This document shows, in pieces, positions 1 to 13,400 of a DNA stretch of 64,000 nucleotides. This DNA comes from Liolophura sinensis (taxonomy: Eukaryota > Mollusca > Polyplacophora > Chitonida > Chitonidae). Position 1 is the first letter of the stretch, and the number at the start of each line of letters is the position of its first letter. A model generated the notes under the pieces. That model did no database searches. It saw only the letters and a program-made list of their open reading frames with translations, and was not told the origin of the DNA. Position numbers and translations under genes: made by a program. The stretch is taken from contig NC_088298.1 of NCBI RefSeq assembly GCF_032854445.1, forward strand, positions 24,821,295-24,885,294, in the 5' to 3' direction.

Positions 1-1375
1 GAGAGTGATGTCAGATAAGTACTTACTGTCCATTAATGAGCCCTTTCATCCAGTAACCTTTGTACACGGTGTCTTTATAACTCAGTTTTGTGAGAGTGAT
101 GTCAGACAAGTACATACTGTCCATTAATGACCCCGTTCATCCAGTAACCCTTGTACACGGCGTCCTTATCACTCAGTTTTGTGAGAGTGATGTCAGAAAA
201 GTACTTACTGTCCATTAATGAGCCCGTTCATCCAGTAACCCTTGTACACAGCATCCTTATCACTCAGTTTTGTGAGAGTGATGTCAGATAAGTACTTACT
301 GTCCATTAATGAGCCCTTTCATCCAGTAACCCTTGTACACGGTGTCCTTATAACTCAGTTTTGTGAGAGTGATGTCAGATAAGTACTTACTGTCCATTAA
401 TGAGCCCTTTCATCCAGTAACCCTTGTACACGGTGTCCTTATAACTCAGTTTTGTGAGAGTGATATCAGATAAGTACTAACTGTCCATTAATGAGTCCCT
501 TCATCCAGTAACCCTTGTACACGACGTCTTTATAACTCAGTTTTGTAAGAGTGATGTCAGATAAGTACTTACTGTCCATTAATGAGCCCCTTCATCCAGT
601 AACCCTTGTACACGGCGTCTTTATAACTCAGTTTTGTGAGAGTGATGTCAGACAAGTACTTACTGTCCATTAATGAGCCCTTTCATCCAGTAACCTTTGT
701 ACATGGCGTCTTTATAACTCAGTTTTGTGATAGTGATGTCAGAAAAGTACTTACTGTCCATTAATGAGCCCGTTCATCCAGTAACCCTTGTACACGGTGT
801 CCTTATAACTCAGTTTTGTGAGAGTGATGTCAGATAAGTAGTAACTGTCCATTAATGAGCCAGTTCATCCAGTAACCCTTGTACACGGCGTCTTTATAAC
901 TCAGTTTTGTGAGAGTGATGTCAGATAAGTACTTACTGTCCATTAATGAGCCCTTTCATCCAGTAACCTTTGTACACGGCGTCTTTATAACTCAGTTTTG
1001 TGAGAGTGATGTCAGACAAGTACATACTGTCCATTAATGAGCCAGTTCATCCAGTAACCCTTGTACACGGCGTCCTTATCACTCAGTTATGTGAGAGTGA
1101 TGTCAGAAAAGTACTTACTGTCCATTAATGAGCCCGTTCATCCAGTAACCCTTGTACACAGTGTCCTTATAACTCAGTTTTGTGAGAGTGATGTCAGATA
1201 AGTACTTACTGTCCATTAATGAGCCCGTTCATCCAGTAACCCTTGTACACAGTGTCCTTATAACTCAGTTTTGTGAGAGTGATATCAGATAAGTACTAAC
1301 TGTCCATTAACGAGCCCCTTCATCCAGTAACCCTTGTACACGGTGTCCTTATAACTCAGTTTTGTGAAGGTGTAG
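1..1375 (-). repeat. 91-bp tandem array carrying exon 18 end plus splice donor (~15 copies)
   Basis: Each 91-bp unit, read on the minus strand, contains the coding end of ALS2 exon 18 (KLSYKDTVYKGYWMKGL-INGQ), a GT donor (GTAAGT, GTTAGT or GTATGT) and ~28 bases of intron. The array continues past the left edge. The exon-proximal copy merges into the unique part of exon 18 at about 1370. Confidence 0.95.
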
Positions 1376-1491
1376 TTGGCGTGACGTACTAGTGGCGGAG
1401 TCAAGCGATCAGAACTTGTCACCTTTTTGCCAGTTTTCTGATTAGCCAGGACTTTGTTGATGGCCTGATTTAATGCCATCAGCCATTCAGC
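1301..1491 (-). CDS. ALS2: ALS2 coding exon 18 (end of PH, first MORN segment)
   Basis: Acceptor TTTCTTCAG; encodes AEWLMALNQAINKVL (end of the PH helix), then TPPLVRHANYTF and the MORN-like YKDTVYKGYWMKGLVNGQ. The nearest donor is GGACA|GTTAGT at 1300; about 14 further copies of the same exon end plus donor follow in the array at 1-1375, so the donor really used is uncertain. Confidence 0.88.
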
Positions 1492-4400
1492 CTGAAGAAA
1501 TCAAGACATGTATATTCATAAATCTTTAAAAGATTACTGATTTATATATCTGATTGGTGTTTTACCCTGCACTCATGTATGCTTCACATACATGTGTGAT
1601 GGCCGCCAGCATTATGGAGGGAAGAAACAGAGCAGTGCCAGGGAAAATCCATGACCATATGCAGATTGCTGCAGACCTTCCCCCGTATAACTGGAGAGGA
1701 AGCCAGCTTGAGCTGAACTTGAACTCACAGCGACTGCATTGGTGAGAGGTTCCTGGGGAACCACCAGGTCATGGAGGCACCCTCTTAAAAAGACATCTAT
1801 GGTGCAACATTTAGTGGAAATTTTGTACACAGCTTCATTCACTAACTGTCTCATTGCTGTAACAAAAGAAACACTCACTTTATTTTCAGGATTTGGAGCA
1901 CACAAGGTCAAGGTCTCTTCTGGAGCAGTTACCACAATCACGTTTCTACAATACAAAGCCCGTACTTCAACAACAATTAATAACAAGACAATGAAGTTCA
2001 CAATGAATAATTTTATTTGTACACACTTCTCAGACTTGCTTAGCTCACAATTAAGAAAATCACTGTTCATTTTGTAAATTTACTAGCAAAAATTTTAGCA
2101 TTCTAAAATATTACCTCAACTGTTCTGTTTCCGAGGGTGTTTCCACCCAGAGAAGTGACAATGAGAAACTTTGAAAAGAGCTCCCCTACAAAAACAAGAA
2201 ATAGAAGTGTGAGAAAAAACAACAACTACATATTTCCAACCTGGGAGGCCCACAGTACAAATCCAGTAACTGGCAATTTTACACCTGGGATCCTAAATGC
2301 TGGGGACGGGAGTGGGTATAACAAGGTTGGGGGTGATTAGGGGGAAATAAATGCTGTGTACGTATAATTTTTGCTATAAATCAGACAAGAAATACCTAAA
2401 TACTCACAAAGATTCCTAACAATACAAAAAGTATTCACATACTCTTCCCTGTAAGTCTGTCTGCACAATCAGACAAGAAACACACTGAATACTCACAAAG
2501 ATTCCTGACAATACATACAGTATGCACATACTATTCACTGTAAGTCTGTCTGCACAATCAGACAAGAAACACACTGAATACTCGCAAAGATTCCTGACAA
2601 TACATACAGTATTTACATACTCTTCATTGTAAGTCTGTCTGCACAATCAGACAAGAAACACACTGAATACTCGCAAAGATTCCTGACAATACATACAGTA
2701 TTTACATACTCTTCATTGTAAGTCTGTCTGCACAATCAGACAAGAAACACATTGAATACTCGCAAAAGATTCCTAACAATACATACAGTATACACATACT
2801 CTTCCCTGTAAGTCTGTCTGCACAATCAGACAAGAAACACACTGAATACTCGCAAAGATTCCTGACAATACATACAGTATGCACATACTCTTCACTGTAA
2901 GTCTGTCTGCTCAATCAGACAAGAAACACATAGAATACTCCCAAAGATTCCTGACAATACATACAGTAAGTCTGTCTGCACAATCAGAGAGGAAACAAAT
3001 AACAAAATTTCACTTAGACTTGGTAATAAAGCCATCAAAGAGCTTGTCTGTATGAGACACATGAATGCAAAACTTCACCTCATTGCATAAAGACCTGAAA
3101 TCATAAATCTAGTAATTAACTGTATTTTATATGCTCACAGTGCATCAGCGATGGAACATCCCCTTGTGGCATTGTGCTTTATATGCTCACAGAGCACCAG
3201 CAATGGAACATCCCCTTGTGTCAGTGTGCTTTATATGCTCACAGAGCATCAACGATGGAACATCCCCTTGTGCCATTGTGCTTTATATGCTCACAGAGCA
3301 TCAGCAATGGAACATCCCCTTGTCAGTGTGCTTTATATGCTCACAGAGCATCAGCAATGGAACATCCCCTTGTGTCAGTGTGCTTTATATGCTCACAGAG
3401 CATCAGCGATGGAACATCCCCTTGTGCCATTGTGCTTTATATGCTCACAGAGCATCAGCAATGGAACATTCCCTTGTGCCATTGTGCTTTATATGCTCAC
3501 AGAGCATCAGCAATGGAACATCCCCTTGTGTCAGTGTGCTTTATATGCTCACAGAGCATCAGCAATGGAACATTCCCTTGTGCCATTGTGCTTTATATGC
3601 TCACAGAGCATCAGCAATGGAACATCCCCTTGTGTCAGTGTGCTTTATATGCTCACAGAGCATCAGCAATGGAACATCTCCCTTGTGTCACTGTGCTTTA
3701 TATGCTCACAGAGCATCAGCAATGGAACATCCCCTTGTCAGTGTGCTTTATATGCTCACAGAGCATCAGCAATGGAACATCCCCTTGTGTCAGTGTGCTT
3801 TATATGCTCACAGAGCATCAGCGATGGAACATCCCCTTGTGCCATTGTGCTTTATATGCTCACAGAGCATCAGCAATGGAACATCCCCTTGTCAGTGTGC
3901 TTTATATGCTCACAGAGCATCAGCAATAGAACATCCCCTTGTGTCAGTGTGCTTTATATGCTCACAGAGCATCAGTGATGGAACATCCCCTTGTGCCATT
4001 GTGCTTTATATGCTCACAGAGCATCAGCAATGGAACATTCCCTTGTGCCATTGTGCTTTATATGCTCACAGAGCATCAGCAATGGAACATCCCCTTGTGT
4101 CAGTGTGCTTTATATGCTCACAGAGCATCAGCAATGGAACATTCCCTTGTGCCATTGTGCTTTATATGCTCACAGAGCATCAGCAATGGAACATCCCCTT
4201 GTGTCAGTGTGCTTTATATGCTCACAGAGCATCAGCAATGGAACATCTCCCTTGTGTCACTGTGCTTTATATGCTCACAGAGCATCAGCAATGGAACATC
4301 CCCTTGTCAGTGTGCTTTATATGCTCACAGAGCATCAGCAATGGAACATCCCCTTGTGTCAGTGTGCTTTATATGCTCACAGAGCATCAGCGATGGAACA

Positions 4401-7400
4401 TCCCCTTGTGCCATTGTGCTTTATATGCTCACAGAGCATCAGCAATGGAACATTCCCTTGTGCCATTGTGCTTTATATGCTCACAGAGCATCAGCAATGG
4501 AACATCCCCTTGTGTCAGTGTGCTTTATATGCTCACAGAGCATCAGCAATGGAACATCTCCCTTGTGTCACTGTGCTTTATATGCTCACAGAGCATCAAC
4601 GATGGAACATCCTCCTTGAGCCATTGTGCTTTATATGCTCACAGAGCATCACTGATGGAACATCTCCCTTGTGCCATTGTGCTTTATATGCTCACAGAGC
4701 ATCAAAGATGAAACATCCCCTTGTGTCAGTGTGCTTTATATGCTCACAGAGCATCAGAAATGGAACATCCCCCTTGTGTCATTGTACTTTATATGCTCAC
4801 AGAGCATCACTGATGGAACATCCCCTTGTGTCATTGTGTTTCATATGCTCACAGAGCATCAGCGATGGAACATCCTCCTTGAGCCTCTGTTCTTTATATG
4901 CTCACAGAGCATCAGCGATGGAACATTCCCTTGTGCCATTGTGCTTTATATGCTCACAGAGCATCAGCAATGGAACATCTCCCTTGTGTCACTGTGCTTT
5001 ATATGCTCACAGAGCATCAGCAATGGAACATCCCCTTGTCAGTGTGCTTTATATGCTCACAGAGCATCAGCAATGGAACATCCCCTTGTGTCAGTGTGCT
5101 TTATATGCTCACAGAGCATCAGCGATGGAACATCCCCTTGTGCCATTGTGCTTTATATGCTCACAGAGCATCAGCAATGGAACATCCCCTTGTGTCAGTG
5201 TGCTTTATATGCTCACAGAGCATCAGCAATGGAACATCTCCCTTGTGTCACTGTGCTTTATATGCTCACAGAGCATCAACGATGGAACATCCTCCTTGAG
5301 CCATTGTGCTTTATATGCTCACAGAGCATCACTGATGGAACATCTCCCTTGTGCCATTGTGCTTTATATGCTCACAGAGCATCAAAGATGAAACATCCCC
5401 TTGTGTCAGTGTGCTTTATATGCTCACAGAGCATCAGAAATGGAACATCCCCCTTGTGTCATTGTACTTTATATGCTCACAGAGCATCACTGATGGAACA
5501 TCCCCTTGTGTCATTGTGTTTCATATGCTCACAGAGCATCAGCGATGGAACATCCCCCTTGAGCCTCTGTTCTTTATATGCATGTAAAACTTCAGTTCAA
5601 CACATACCATACTTTTTTAAACACCACTCATAACATTTTGTTTGACAGTGATTCTATTACACAATACAGGAAGTCAGGAATTCAGTAATTTTGGATGCTG
5701 ACACCTACACTCAGGGTATATTTATTTATTTATTTGAGTGGTGTTTTACACCATACTCAAGACTATACCACTTATATGACAGTGGCCAGCATTATGGTGG
5801 GAGGAAACCAGGCAGACTCAGTGTATAAACTATGTCTGTACTGTATACAGGTGAGCTAATAAGTCAATACACTAAGCAGACTATGTATTTCTAACAGAAA
5901 TGGCTAGCTGCACATTACCTGTACATGAACAAATGTGTCGTCAAACAGGATGAACAGGTGGGCGGAGAAGCGGCCAGCTGTATACAAGGTCAAAGGGCAA
6001 GTCTTATTGGACTTAATTAGTCGTCGTTTTGGTACTCGCAAAGATTCCTGAATAAAGAAAAAAAATACATGAAGATCATCAAACACAACGCAGGTATAAC
6101 TCACACAATTATACAAATTCTGAAGTAAACATTCATTAATTTTTTCAATATAAAATATATAAAGAAAATGTACACGCAGAAATCACTAAGTAGAAGTATT
6201 TCTAAACATGCAATATTTCCTAAAGTCATTAGAATAAGATGGCAAAGTTTGTCACAACAAGACAACACACACAAACCATATGAAAAAAATGGCAAGATCG
6301 ATGAAAAGCCCATATAAAGTTATTTATTCATCATTTTCATGGATTGAACTCACATCTTTCCAGAAGGCCATCATCCTATCTTTCAAACAAACATCAAAAC
6401 ACCTTTCTACGATCTCAACCAGGACCACAAACCAGGAGTACCTTGGTCATGGATGAAATTTTTCCGTCAAATACAGTATTTTAATTGGAATTATTACATT
6501 ATAATTTCGTTCCAAACTTACGGCGAGTCTGCTGCTGATCGTATCCCAGAATGCTCGGGTAGTTTCTGCCACGTTGTACTCCGTTGTTATGGTGCTTCTC
6601 AAACCCTCCCAGTGCAAACAACACTTGACAAGGTGCTTCCCTTCTGCAGAATCCTTACAAAATGATATAAAATGAAAGTGGTCAATCGTTAATAACTTAC
6701 AGAGTCGTTAATCACAGCTAAAAACATCAAAATGTGGATGGATCGGTGGTAATTTCATTCGTTACAAAAAAGAAACCTCTCCTGTTCCCCATTACCCAGC
6801 GTCTGGTAGATAGTTTGGAATGTGGATGCATTCAAAGTGTAAAATAAAATGGCAAAATGTGGTGTCCACAATGTAGTGTCCAAAATGTAGTGTCCAAAAT
6901 GTAATGTCCAAAATGTAGTGTCCAAAATGTAGTGTCCAAAATGTAGTGTGCAAAATGAAGATGTAAGTGAATTCTGATGGACTCATGCTGGTAAGTTACG
7001 TGGTCTGATAGAAGATAATAGCAGCGCATAGCAGACAACAGTAGTGTATAGACAATAATAGCAGTGTATAGCAGATAATAGCAGTGTATAGAAGATAATA
7101 GAGTAGTACAGCAGATAACAGCTGCGTATAGAAGATAACAGCAGCGTACAGCATAGATAACAGCGTATAGAAGATAATAGTGTAGTATAGCAACAGCGTA
7201 TAGCAGATAATAGCAGCACATAGCAGCGTACAGCTGATAATAGCAGCGTATAGCAGATAATAGCAGCGTATAGCAGATAATAGCAGCGTATAGCAGATAA
7301 TAGCAGCGTATAGCAGATAATAGCAGCGTATAGCAGTATTGAAGATAACAGCAGTGTGTAGCAGATAATAGCAGCATGAGGGCAGATAATAGCAACGTCT

Positions 7401-10400
7401 AGAAGATAACAACAGTGTATAACAGATAACAGCAGCCTATAGAAGATAATAGCAACGTATAAAAGATAATAGCAGTGTATCGCAGATAATAGCAGCATAT
7501 AGCACCTAATAGCAGTGTATAGCCGATAATATCAGCGTATAACAGATAACAGCAGTATATACAGATAACAGCAGCATATAGCAGATAACAGCAGCGTACA
7601 GCAGATAATAGCAGCGTATAACAGATAACAGCAGTATATACAGATAACAGCAGCGTATAGCAGATAATAGCAGCGTACAGCAGATAATAGCAGCATATAA
7701 CAGATAACAGCAGCGTATAGAAGATAATAGCAGCGTATAGCAGATAATAGCAGCGTATAGCTGATAATAGCAGCATATAGCAGATAACAGCAGCGTATAG
7801 AAGATAATAGCAGTGCATAGCAGATAAATTGGTCTATCAGCCCAAAAAGAAAAAAAACCACTAAACTCTATTATCTACCCTAATTGTTCTAATTTTTGGG
7901 ACAGATATTAGTAGTGTTGAAAGTAGAATATTACATTTCTTTGCCAGCCTTTTGGAAAAGTAAAGATATGAGTACGTTGTTCATGGTTAGATGGTCTAAC
8001 CATGTGAGAAAAAAGAAACTCAATATTTCTGCTACAATTCCATACATATTTTGTCCCAAAAATGAGAAGATATAGGGTACACACAGCCAAACACTTGACA
8101 CTTTATTTGCAGTTACAGGTTTTACGAGGAGTTGATTTATTTTATTTAATTCATTTTTGTTTTACACCGTGCTCAAGAATATTCACAAAAAGTTGACCTC
8201 TCTGAATAACATGGAAGTCGATTGATTCAAACCAGTGTTAGACTACAACATCACATCAAAACTACACTTTGCTAAATGCTGTGACAGCATTTTATTCTCT
8301 AACATAACATAATTTCTGATGAATACCAGGCAGGTAATTCACACATAAATTCCCTATACGTTCCCATTTTATCTCTCAAATCATCATCTGTGTTAACTAC
8401 TGCCCAGGCTTTTGAAATGCCCGAATAAGCAAACCAAACTGGCAGCTACAGGTAACAAGACTCTACAGGTAACAAGCAATTAAATTGCATGAAAATGTCA
8501 AGTACTCACTGTTGGGTAATTTAGAGTCATCTTGTTGGTTAGCCGGCAGTATTCTTTCAGCCTATCAAATGGTATTTTCATAACAAGGCTGAAGTTTTGG
8601 GCATGGTTGCTCTTGGACACAAAATCCAAAAGCTCTTGAAACACGGGTGAGGATTTGTCAAAAAATTGACTGAAAGGAGAAAAACATAAGTAAACAGTGG
8701 TTAAAAGCACCATTTGCAAAGTCAGTGATTCTCTGTCAGTTATTTAATGGAAATGGTTTACTCTCATAATACAGAGATATGTACACTTACTCACAATGTA
8801 TCATTTAACACCTTTAATCAGGGCACAGCTGTTACAAAAAATGTGTCAGGCCACAAGCCCCGTATTAACATTAGTCCAGATTAGAGTGCCATTTACTTTG
8901 CATTATGATGAGACTGGCATTAAGATTTAAACCTGACTTAACTTTATAACACTTTTGAGCTGGTTCCAGAGCACAATACTCAAATCCACCCACTCTCCTC
9001 TTACTACTGAAACTCCCCTTCCCAGCTTGAAACAATACTCAAATCCTCCCACTATAAACTTACCCTCCCAGCTTACCACAATACTCAAATCCTCTCACTA
9101 AAAGTTCACCCTCCCAGCTTACCACAAAACTCAAACCCTCATACTAAAAGTTAACCCTCCCAGCTTACCACAATACTCAAATCCTCTCACTAAAAACTCA
9201 CCCTCCCAGATTTGCACAATATTCAAATCCTCTCACTAAAAACTCACCCTCCCAGCTTGGCACAATACTCAAATCCTCCCACAGCCAAGAAGTCACAAAA
9301 GGCTCTGGAATATTTGTGGAACTCAACAACAAACTCCTGAAAGTGGCTCAAGATCTGTGCATCCATGATGCTGCTTCCGTCTCGTATCAGCTTCGTCATT
9401 TCAACACTGCCCCTACCAATCTGAAGAACAAAATGAGAGAGCTAATCATCAGAGAAACCTGCAGAGGTGCGACACGCTCCACAATGAATCTGAAATTTTC
9501 ATATTTGAAAATTTTTTTCCTTTTTTTCATATTCCATGCTACTGTATTTCTTGAACCTATTCGCATGTTTGCAAGATTTTTATTCAAGCACATTCTTAGG
9601 CCATTATTCTCTATAGGCTGAAAACATTGTACTTTCTGTAAAGCCCTGACATTGGGCAAACCCAACCATTGCAGTTTTTTTCCCAAAAACAAATTGAAAT
9701 GATGCATATTAAAATCACATTGGTAGTTGCCCTTTCATATGCAAAAAGGTTGAGGAATGAGGGCATGACTACTTCTGGGTTTTGACTTTTTTTAAGCCTT
9801 TCACATTTTCCCCTATATCCAATCATTTCATTTTCAATTATTTCAGGTTTCTATGCCTTTCCTATTTACTGACCCTTGTATTTTGAAATTCAAGGTTTAA
9901 TTTTTTAAGGTTTTCACCTTTTCCAAGCATTTTCTTTTTTCATATTTTACTGACCTTCCTGGTAAGAGATATGAAAGCCTCCAGCATTCTGAGCAATGTC
10001 AGTTTGTAAGGCTGTAGCTCCAAGGAGGAAAAAAAGTCTGTCGTGAAAAAACATAAAGACACATGATTACTACATGGTAATACATGTCATCAGAAATTTG
10101 ACAGAGAAAAAATCCTAAAGAAAGGCCAAAAAAAAAAAAATTTTTAAATCACTTTCCCAAACATATGCATAATTCCATCTGGAATTTGGCCACATTAATC
10201 TTTGTTAATTTATTTGATTGTTCACAAATGTTTACTGGTATTCAATCCTGCTTAACACCATTAGATAATCACAATGTGTACCATATTAAAAAGAATGGAA
10301 CCTGATTTATTTTCTTTAAAGAGAAAGTCAACAAAACAGTAAAGTTGGTAAAAATGCCACTAAAAACTATAGATCTAACACTACAAGTATACATAGTATA

Positions 10401-13400
10401 CAAAAACTATTGATCTAAACCTATATCCAAGAAAAGAGCTTTTTTTGAAATTCTGTTTTGTTTTGACTGAATACCATAGAATTCAAACAGTTCACTGCAG
10501 TGAAGTCAGTTACAAGAATCTAACAACGTAAGTGTACGTAGTTTGCAGCAGTTTTCGGCAGATCCTGATTCGTTTATTTACCTCTTTATGTGTTTATTCA
10601 CATTAAGACATTTACGGACAAAAAAGGTTGGCATAGTAACCGGGGAAATTACTAACCTGACTTGTGCAAAGGCCTAGTCAACTGTGTAGCAATCTTCAAC
10701 ATGAGCATGTTAAATGTCCGCTCTGTAGATGCGAACTCAAACTGTGTGGCTCTGCCGCCTTGGTTGTTCTTATCCACCAGACACAGACAGTTGTCTCCCT
10801 TGGTGATCACTCTTCTTATCCAGCCTGTTTGAGCCTGATAAAAGATAAAATTGAAAATTGTCTAATTAAGGGATGGTGTTTTATTTTATTTTTTTTTTTT
10901 TAATTCAGCAGTCAGCAGTTTATAATTTGTAGCTTTTATGGTGTACTCAATTTTGATACGATGTCCATGAGGTTTGTTGGTAGAATCATGAGGTTTGTTG
11001 GTAGAATCATGAGGTTTGTTGGTAGAAACATGAGGTTTGTTGGTAGAAACATGAGGCTAAGCCAACAAGCATGGATACATCGAGGTACACATACCTGACA
11101 CAGCCTGAGAGTTAAGCTGTAGACAGGTACAGGTGGTAGGTTATGGTAACGAGCATATGGGTGTATAAACATAACACATTTACTATTTAGACAAGTAATA
11201 ATCAACTCAAAAACTGATTATTATTCTGTATCAGGAAATCAATTCAAAATTCATCTATATAATGGAAAGCCTACAGAGTCTGGTTCTGGTCGGGCCTGGT
11301 TCAAGTGTAGCTGAGCATGCTTGTATATGTATATGTATATGTATACAATTGGCTCCAGCACCAAGAAGCTGTCTGAAACCTAAGTTAGACTTAACAGTCT
11401 TAGCTTCAAAATAGTTTACTTCACCCAAAATTGTGACTCATCCTTTGCGATTGTTATTTTAATACAAACGGATGTCTTAAACCTTGATGACAAAAATTAG
11501 CATTCCTATTCAAATCTAAGTTCCAGAATAATACTGCAAGATAAGACTATATATTTATTTATTTCTTTCATGAACTTTTTTTACATCATACTCAAGAATG
11601 TTTCACTTATATAACGACATCAAGCATTATGGTGGGAGGAAACCTGGCAGAGCCCAGGGGAACTCACAACCATCCGCAAACCTTCCCAGATCCACCCAGA
11701 GAGGAAGCCAGCATGGACTGGACTTGAACTCTCTGTGACCACTGGTGAGAGGCTCCTGGGTCACTGGAAGACTACATAATGTCTGCCTATAGTGTACTGA
11801 TTCACTGATTCATGATCCTGCAGGGGCCTGCCTAGTGTTCCTTCTATTATAAAAAAACAGTTTTGCAATTGTAAACGTACATACTTACACTCAGCAGGAA
11901 ACCGTTCCTGTTAGCGTTATAGATACCCTAAATATGAAAGAGCAATTTTCAGTGCCATTCATGCACATTTTTACTTAGATTTTGGAGGCAACAGTACATT
12001 TTTTGAATTGGCCAATTTCAGGAGTTCACAAAAAGTGTAATTTTATCAGCCCGTGCAGAAAAATGCCTTCAGAGCATGCTTAAATATAAACACCTGGCAA
12101 ACATGCAAAAATGTTGAAGAATTATAGATACTCACCTTTTTCAGAAATGTTAAACCCACGGGTTTTGCAGTTTTCACGACTGGAGCATACACGCCTTCAC
12201 TGTTAAACATACATATAGATACAGAAATAAAAAAAAACATAATTCTTCAGTTTGGGATTATATTTCAATTTAAATTAAAAGCCCATTTTCCACAACATTT
12301 CAATCACATCACATCAGTGTCCACTTACAACAAGCCCCTGTCAATGCAGATTTATTTAAAATGCTGCCTCACTGCAAAACAGGAATTTTTTACTTATGTG
12401 CTCAGAGAAAACCACCTTCCTTTAGCAAGTAACTGACAAACAGATTTCCACCCACAGTCAAATGGTACGTACGTACACATATACGTACGTACGTACGTAC
12501 GCATGTATGTATGTATGTATGTACATACCTATGTATGTGAGAAGGTCTTCAGCAACCTGCTGATGGTCGTGGGTTTCCTCCGCGCCGTGCTTGGTTTCCT
12601 CCCACCATAATGCTGGCCGCCATCGTATAAGTGAAATATTTTTGAGTACGGCATAAAACACCAGTTAAAAATATAAATAAAAAATTTATCAACTGAAAAC
12701 AAAGGGCAAGTAACTCTTACCTTGGCTGTTTTCCACAGTAGCACACGTCCGGCATGAATCCCGTGGAGTCAACCAGAAACAGGGAATGGTTCTGACCACC
12801 AGCGATGTCCCAGACAGGGTACGCGCTCAGCGACTGCAACACCAACACCAACATTAAGAAACAGAACAAGTCTTTTGAAAGTTCTTTCTGTACATGTCAC
12901 AGGCATCAGATTACTAGGTACCTAAATCTTCAACCTTTTCAATGACCTCTGCGACCAACATTTTGAAAGAACTACATGGTGTAGATACCTATTTTGAAAA
13001 GTTTTACAAAGCTTGCATCTTTTGTGACAAAAAACAAATCATTTTAGCACCATTTTCAGCATAATTGTATGCATAAATTTCACTGAAAAAAAGTGCTTTA
13101 GTGGCTTGAAAAGGTGAAAGACTTACAGAATGTCTGTCCACAACAAAACCAAAATGGCCACGTTACTATTTTTTCTAAGAACGCAAAACTTTTTATGTTT
13201 AACTATGATGGCCATTTTCATGGAGCTGGGCCTGACAAATGTTTCTGTGCATGTAATCCCTCAACCTTTCTGCACAGGAACAGTTATGAAGGGACAACTT
13301 TCAGTGCCATATATGCAACTTTTTAATTTGATTTAAAGAACAAAATTACATTGGATGGGTTGGCCAAAGTCAGAGCTTCACAAAAAGTATAATTGTGTCC

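Noticed and set aside
3131-5633. Several forward open frames of up to 526 codons with LTEHQQWNIPLC-like repeats
   Set aside because: They are three frames of one 52-bp array without stop codons; since 52 is not divisible by 3, one open unit opens every frame. No start context, no codon bias, inside an intron on the other strand.
9955-10020. Nearer acceptors for ALS2 exon 11 (starts at 10017 or 10011)
   Set aside because: They leave exon 11 out of phase with exon 10 and lose the helical match to alsin; the acceptor giving start 10037 fits both sides.
12481-12535. Alternating GTAC/ATGT simple repeat as a regulatory site
   Set aside because: Ordinary microsatellite in an intron; nothing ties it to regulation.
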